From the NCBI GenBank assembly GCA_964007475.1, contig CAXFZM010000106.1, positions 193,501 to 257,500 on the forward strand: 64,000 nucleotides of DNA, in the 5' to 3' direction. The stretch is from Hybos culiciformis. Its lineage: Eukaryota > Arthropoda > Insecta > Diptera > Hybotidae. A program made the translations under genes and the position numbers. Under the pieces are notes generated by a model. That model worked only from the letters and a program-made list of their open reading frames with translations, was not told where the DNA came from and made no database searches. Numbering within the stretch: the stretch's first letter is position 1; every line of letters starts with the position of its first letter. Below, piece by piece: positions 57,906 through 64,000 of the stretch.

Positions 57906-60900
57906 TGAGTTTGGGCTGGTTTTTTGTTCATTACTCCGGCTGCAGACTTCGGCGGACCTCCGTTTTTGGCTTAAATTAAAGGTCTAGAAATTACGCTTCT
58001 TTCTGTGCAATTTTTATGAAAATCGGTTTTCTAGATCCGGAGAAATAAACGATAAGGTGAGCAAACCCCCTAACTTTAACACATAAAATGTTGACTTTGG
58101 GCTGGTTTTTTGTTCATTACTCCGGCTCCAGACTTCGGCGGACCTCCGTTTATGACTTAAATTAAAGATCTAGAAATTACGCTTCTTTCTGTACAATTTT
58201 TATGAAAATCGGTTTTCTAGATCCGGAGAAATAAACGATAAAATGAGCAAACCCCCTAACTTTAACACATAAAATGTTGACTTTGGGCTGGTTTTTTGTT
58301 CATTACTCCGGCTCCAGACCTCGGAGAGCCTCCGTTTTTACCTTAAATTAAAGGTCTAGAAATTACGCTTCTTTCTGTGCAATTTTTATGAAAATCGGTT
58401 TTCTAGATCCGGGAAAATAAACGATAAGGTGAGCAAACTCCCTAACTTTAACACATAACATGTTGACTTTGGGCTGGTTTTTTGTTCATTACTCCGGCTC
58501 TAGACCTCGGAGAACCTCCGTTTTTGGCTTAAATTAAAGGTCTAGAAATTACGCTTCTTTCTGTGCAATTTTTATGAAAATCGGTTTTCTAGATCCCGAG
58601 AAGTAAACGATAAGGTGAGCAAACCCCCTAACTTTAACACATAACATGTTGACTTTGGGCTGGTTTTTTGTTCATTACTCCGGCTCCAGACCTCGGAGAA
58701 CCTCCGTTTTTAACTTAAATTAAAGGTCTAGAACTTACGCTTCTTTCTGTGCAATTTTTATGTAAATCGGTTTTGTAGATCCGGAGAAATAAACGATAAG
58801 GTGAGCAAACCCCCTAACTTTAACACATAAAATGTTGACTTTGGGCTGGTTTTTTGTTCATTACTCCGGCTCCAGACCTCGGAGAACCTCCGTTTTTGGC
58901 TTAAATTAAAGGTCTAGAAATTACGCTTCTTTCTGTGCAATTTTTATGAAAATCGGTTTTCTAGATCCGGAGAAATAAACGATAAGGTGAGCAAACCCCC
59001 TAACTTTAACACATAAAATGTTGACTTTGGGCTGGTTTTTTGTTCATTACTCCGGCTCCAGACCTCGGAGAGCCTCCGTTTTTGCCTTAAATTAAAGGTC
59101 TAGAAATTACGCTTCTTTCTGTGCAATTTTTATGAAAATCGGTTTTCTAGATCCGGGAAAATAAACGATAAGGTGAGCAAACTCCCTAACTTTAACACAT
59201 AAAATGTTGACTTTGGGCTGGTTTTTTGTTCATTACTCCGGGTCCAGACTTCGGCGGACCTCCGTTTTTGGCTTAAATTAAAGGTCTAGAAATTACGCTT
59301 CTTTCTGTGCAATTTTTATGAAAATCGGTTATCTAGATCCGGAGAAATAAACGATAATGTGAGCAAACCCCCTAACTTTAACACATAAAATGTTGACTTC
59401 GGGCTGGTTTTTTGTTCATTACTCCGGCTCCAGACCTCGGAGAACCTCCGTTTTTGCCTTAAATTAAAGGTCTAGAAATTACGCTTCTTTCTGTGCAATT
59501 TTTATGAAAATCGTTTTGCTAGATCCGGAGAAATAAACGATAAGGTGAGCAAACCCCCTAACTTTAACACATAAAATGTTGACTTTGGGCTGGTTTTTTG
59601 TTCATTACTCCGGCTCCAGACTTCGGCGGACCTCCGTTTTTGGCTTAAATTAAAGGTCTAGAAACTACGCTTCTTTCTGTGCAATTTTTAAGAAAATCGG
59701 TTTTCTAGATCCGGAGAAATAAACGATAAGGTGAGCAAACCCCCTAACTTTAACACCTAAAATGTTGACTTTGGGCTGGTTTTTTGTTCATTACTCCGGC
59801 TCCAGACCTCGGAGAACCTCCGTTTTTGGCTTAAATTAAAGGTCTAGAACTTACGCTTCTTTCTGTGCAATTTTTATGAAAATCAGTTTTCTAGATCCGG
59901 AGAAATAAACGATAAGGTGAGCAAACCCCCTAACTTTAACACATAAAATGTTGACTTTGGGCTGGTTTTTTGTTCATTACTCCGGCTCCAGACCTCGGAG
60001 AACCTCCGTTTTTGGCTTAAATTAAAGGTCTAGAACTTACGCTTCTTTCTGTGCAATTTTTATGAAAATCGGTTTTCTAGATCCGGAGAAATAAACGATA
60101 AGGTGAGCAAACCCCCCTAACTTTAACACATAAAATGTTGACTTTGGGCTGGTTTTTTGTTCATTACTCCGGCTCTAGACCTCGGAGAACCTCCGTTTTT
60201 GGCTTAAATTAAAGGTCTAGAAAATACGCTTTTTTCTGTGCAATTTTTATGAAAATCGGTTTTCTAGATCCGGAGAAATAAACGATAAGGTGAGCAAACT
60301 CCCTAACTTTAACACATAAAATGTTGACTTTGGGCTGGTTTTTTGTTCATTACTCCGGCTCCAGACTTCGGCGGACCTCCGTTTTTAGCTTAAATTAAAG
60401 GTCTAGAACTTACGCTTCTTTCTGTGCAATTTTTATGTAAATCGGTTTTGTAGATCCGGAGAAATAAACGATAAGGTGAGCAAACCCCCTAACTTTAACA
60501 CATAAAATGTTGACTTTGGGCTGGTTTTTTGTTCATTACTCCGGCTCCAGACCTCGGAGAACCTCCGTTTTTGACTTAAATTAAAGGTCTAGTACTTACG
60601 CTTCTTTCTGTGCAATTTTTATGAAAATCGGTTTTCTAGATCCGGAGAAATAAACGATAAGGTGAGCAAACCCCCCTAACTTTAACACATAAAATGTTGA
60701 CTTTGGGCTGGTTTTTTGTTCATTACTCCGGCTCTAGACCTCGGAGAACCTCCGTTTTTGGCTTAAATTAAAGGTCTAGAAAATACGCTTTTTTCTGTGC
60801 AATTTTTATGAAAATCGGTTTTCTAGATCCGGAGAAATAAACGATAAGGTGAGCAAACTCCCTAACTTTAACACATAAAATGTTGACTTTGGGCTGGTTT

Positions 60901-61676
60901 TTTGTTCATTACTCCGGCTCCAGACTTCGGCGGACCTCCGTTTTTAGCTTAAATTAAAGGTCTAGAAATTACGCTTCTTTCTGTGCAATTTTTATGAAAA
61001 TCGGTTTTCTAGATCCAGAGAATCAAACGATAAGGTGAGCAAACCCCCTAACTTTAACACATAAAATGTTGACTTTGGGCTGGTTTTTTGTTCATTACTC
61101 CGGCTCCAGACTTCGGCGGACCTCCTTTTTTGGCTTAAACTAAAGGTCTAGAAATTACGCTTCTTTTTGTGCAATTTTTATGAAAATCGGTTTTCTAGAT
61201 CCGGAGAAATAAACGATAAGGTGAGCAAACCCCCTAACTTTAACACATAAAATGTTGACTTTGGGCTGGTTTTTTGTTCATTACTCCGGCTCTAGACCTC
61301 GGAGAACCTCCGTTTTTGGCTTAAATTAAAGGTCTAGAAATTACGCTTCTTTCTGTGCAATTTTTATGAAAATCGGTTTTCTAGATCCGGAGAAATAAAC
61401 GATAAGGTGAGCAAACCCCCTAACTTTAACAAATAAAATGTTGACTTTGGGCTGGTTTTTTGTTCATTACTCCGGCTCTAGACCTCGGAGAACCTCCGTT
61501 TTTGGCTTAAATTAAAGGTCTAGAAATTACGCTTCTTTCTGTGCAATTTTTATGAAAATCGGTTTTCTAGATCCGGAGAAATAAACGATAAGGTGAGCAA
61601 ACCCCCTAACTTTAACACATAAAATGTTGACTTTGGGCTGGTTTTTTGTTCATTACTCCGGCTCCAGACTTCGGCG

Positions 61677-62200
61677 GACCTCCTTTTTTGGCTTAAACTA
61701 AAGGTCTAGAAATTACGCTTCTTTCTGTGCAATTTTTATGAAATTCGGTTTTCTAGATCCGGAGAAATAAACGATAAGGTGATCAAACCACCTAACTTTA
61801 ACACAATAAATGTTGACTTTGGGCTGGTTTTTTGTTCATTACTCCGGCTCCAGACTTCGGCGGACCTCCGTTTTTAGCTTAAATTAAAGGTCTAGAAATT
61901 ACGCTTCTTTCTGTGCAATTTTTATGAAAATCGGTTTTCTAGATCCGGAGAAGTAAACGATAAGGTGAGCAAACCCCCTAACTTTAACACATAAAATGTT
62001 GACTTTGGGCTGGCTTTTTGTTCATTACTCCGGCTCTAGACCTCGGAGAACCTCCGTTTTTTGGCTTAAATTAAAGGTCTAGAAATTACGCTTCTTTCTG
62101 TGCAATTTTTATGAAAATCGGTTTTCTAGATCCAGAGAAATAAACGATAAGGTGAGCAAACCCCCTAACTTTAACACATAAAATGTTGACTTTGGGCTGG
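61677..62200 (+). repeat. Marker block with GATCAAACCACC, copy 3 of 3
   Basis: Third occurrence. The upstream context (AGAGAATCAAACG at 61018, AACAAATAAAA near 61430) parallels that of copy 2 (56551, about 56963), so these two belong to a larger duplicated segment. Confidence 0.72.
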
Positions 62201-64000
62201 TTTTTTGTTCATTACTCCGGCTCCAGACCTCGGAGAACCTCCGTTTTTGACTTAAATTAAAGGTCTAGAACTTACGCTTCTTTCTGTGCAATTTTTATGA
62301 AAATCGGTTTTCTAGATCCGGAGAAATAAACGATAAGGTGAGCAAACCCCCTAACTTTAACACATAAAATGTTGACTTTGGGCTGGTTTTTTGTTCATTA
62401 CTCCGGCTGCAGACTTCGGCGGACCTCCGTTTTTGGCTTAAATTAAAGGTCTAGAAATTACGCTTCTTTCTGTGCAATTTTTATGAAAATCGGTTTTCTA
62501 GATCCGGAGAAATAAACGATAAGGTGAGCAAACCCCCTAACTTTAACACATAAAATGTTGACTTTGGGCTGGTTTTTTGTTCATTACTCCGGCTCCAGAC
62601 TTCGGCGGACCTCCGTTTTTGACTTAAATTAAAGATCTAGAAATTACGCTTCTTTCTGTACAATTTTTATGAAAATCGGTTTTCTAGATCCGGAGAAATA
62701 AACGATAAAATGAGCAAACCCCCTAACTTTAACACATAAAATGTTGACTTTGGGCTGGTTTTTTGTTCATTACTCCGGCTCCAGACCTCGGAGAGCCTCC
62801 GTTTTTGCCTTAAATTAAAGGTCTAGAAATTACGCTTCTTTCTGTGCAATTTTTATGAAAATCGGTTTTCTAGATCCGGGAAAATAAACGATAAGGTGAG
62901 CAAACTCCCTAACTTTAACACATAACATGTTGACTTTGGGCTGGTTTTTTGTTCATTACTCCGGCTCCAGACCTCGGAGAACCTCCGTTTTTAACTTAAA
63001 TTAAAGGTCTAGAACTTACGCTTCTTTCTGTGCAATTTTTATGTAAATCGGTTTTGTAGATCCGGAGAAATAAACGATAAGGTGAGCAAACCCCCTAACT
63101 TTAACACATAAAATGTTGACTTTGGGCTGGTTTTTTGTTCATTACTCCGGCTCCAGACCTCGGAGAACCTCCGTTTTTGGCTTAAATTAAAGGTCTAGAA
63201 ATTACGCTTCTTTCTGTGCAATTTTTATGAAAATCGGTTTTCTAGATCCGGAGAAATAAACGATAAGGTGAGCAAACCCCCTAACTTTAACACCTAAAAT
63301 GTTGACTTTGGGCTGGTTTTTTGTTCATTACTCCGGCTCCAGACCTCGGAGAACCTCCGTTTTTGCCTTAAATTAAAGTTCTAGAAATTACGCTTCTTTC
63401 TGTGCAATTTTTATGAAAATCGGTTTTCTAGATCCGGAGAAGTAAACGATAAGGTGAGCAAACCCCCTAACTTTAACACATAAAATGTTGACTTTGGGCT
63501 GGTTTTTTGTTCATTACTCCGGCTCTAGACCTTGGAGAACCTCCGTTTTTGGCTTAAAATAAAGGTCTAGAAATTACGCTTCTTTCTGTCCAATTTTTAT
63601 GTAAATCGGTTTTGTAGATCCGGAGAAATAAACGATAAGGTGAGCAAACCCCCTAACTTTAACACATAAAATGTTGACTTTGGGCTGGTTTTTTGTTCAT
63701 TACTCCGGGTCCAGACCTCGGAGAACCTCCGTTTTTGCCTTAAATTAAAGGTCTAGAAATTACGCTTCTTTCTGTGCAATTTTTATGAAAATCGTTTTGC
63801 TAGATCCGGAGAAATAAACGATAAGGTGAGGAAACCCCCTAACTTTAACACATAAAATGTTGACTTTGGGCTGGTTTTTTGTTCATTACTCCGGCTCCAG
63901 ACTTCGGCGGACCTCCGTTTTTGGCTTAAATTAAAGGTCTAGAAATTACGCTTCTTTCTGTGCAATTTTTATGAAAATCGGTTTTCTAGATCCGGAGAAA

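Larger units (their letters stand above)
53402..64000 (+). repeat. 186-bp satellite array, right segment
   Basis: This continues the same satellite, in the same orientation, on the far side of the retrotransposon, with about 57 monomers to the window edge. The first bases continue the monomer broken at 46279, so both segments were one array before the insertion. Variants characteristic of the 29-46 kb part recur here (TAACATG, TTTTGTAGATCC, CCGGGAAAAT). A few monomers of the left-end type, carrying TTAATTTAAAG, also occur near 54.06 and 57.23 kb. No gene is visible. Confidence 0.97.

Noticed and set aside
1..64000. tRNA, rRNA or other structural RNA gene
   Set aside because: No segment shows a recognisable RNA gene; everything outside the element is the same satellite.

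Overview
The window is almost entirely one tandem satellite array interrupted by a single, apparently complete LTR retrotransposon. No host gene, tRNA, rRNA or CRISPR array is visible. The retrotransposon is of the BEL/Pao superfamily, with a single polyprotein carrying gag, aspartic protease, RT, RNase H, integrase and DUF5641. It encodes the kind of protein seen in arthropod genomes. Together with the 186-bp satellite and no sign of CpG depletion, this suggests an arthropod, most likely an insect, in a heterochromatic (pericentromeric, centromeric or subtelomeric) region. The species cannot be named from the sequence.

Layout: 1-46279 is satellite (about 249 monomers by division). 46280-53401 is the 7,122-bp retrotransposon, transcribed from the minus strand. 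53402-64000 is satellite again (about 57 monomers). All monomers are head to tail in the same orientation. The basic unit is 186 bp (reference monomer 735-920: 38% GC, 7 CpG). Above that there is layered higher-order structure: multi-monomer blocks duplicated at spacings of 5, 10, 16, 22 and 31 monomers. The set of monomer variants changes at about 29.3 kb.

The retrotransposon: two 499-bp LTRs (46280-46778 and 52903-53401) that I read as identical base for base, TG...CA ends, and a 5-bp target-site duplication GTGAG (46275-46279 and 53402-53406). The 5' LTR is the right-hand one. One uninterrupted reading frame from an ATG at 52780 to a stop at 46750-46748 gives 2,010 residues. Its N-terminus carries a PHD finger. 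Its last nine residues and stop codon lie inside the 3' LTR, and the polypurine tract lies inside the coding sequence. No env gene is present. The identical LTRs and open frame point to very recent insertion. Sibling monomers elsewhere in the array preserve the empty target site.

Block boundaries and variant counts come from reading diagnostic variants by eye, not from alignment, so boundaries are good to about one monomer segment and identities are qualitative.
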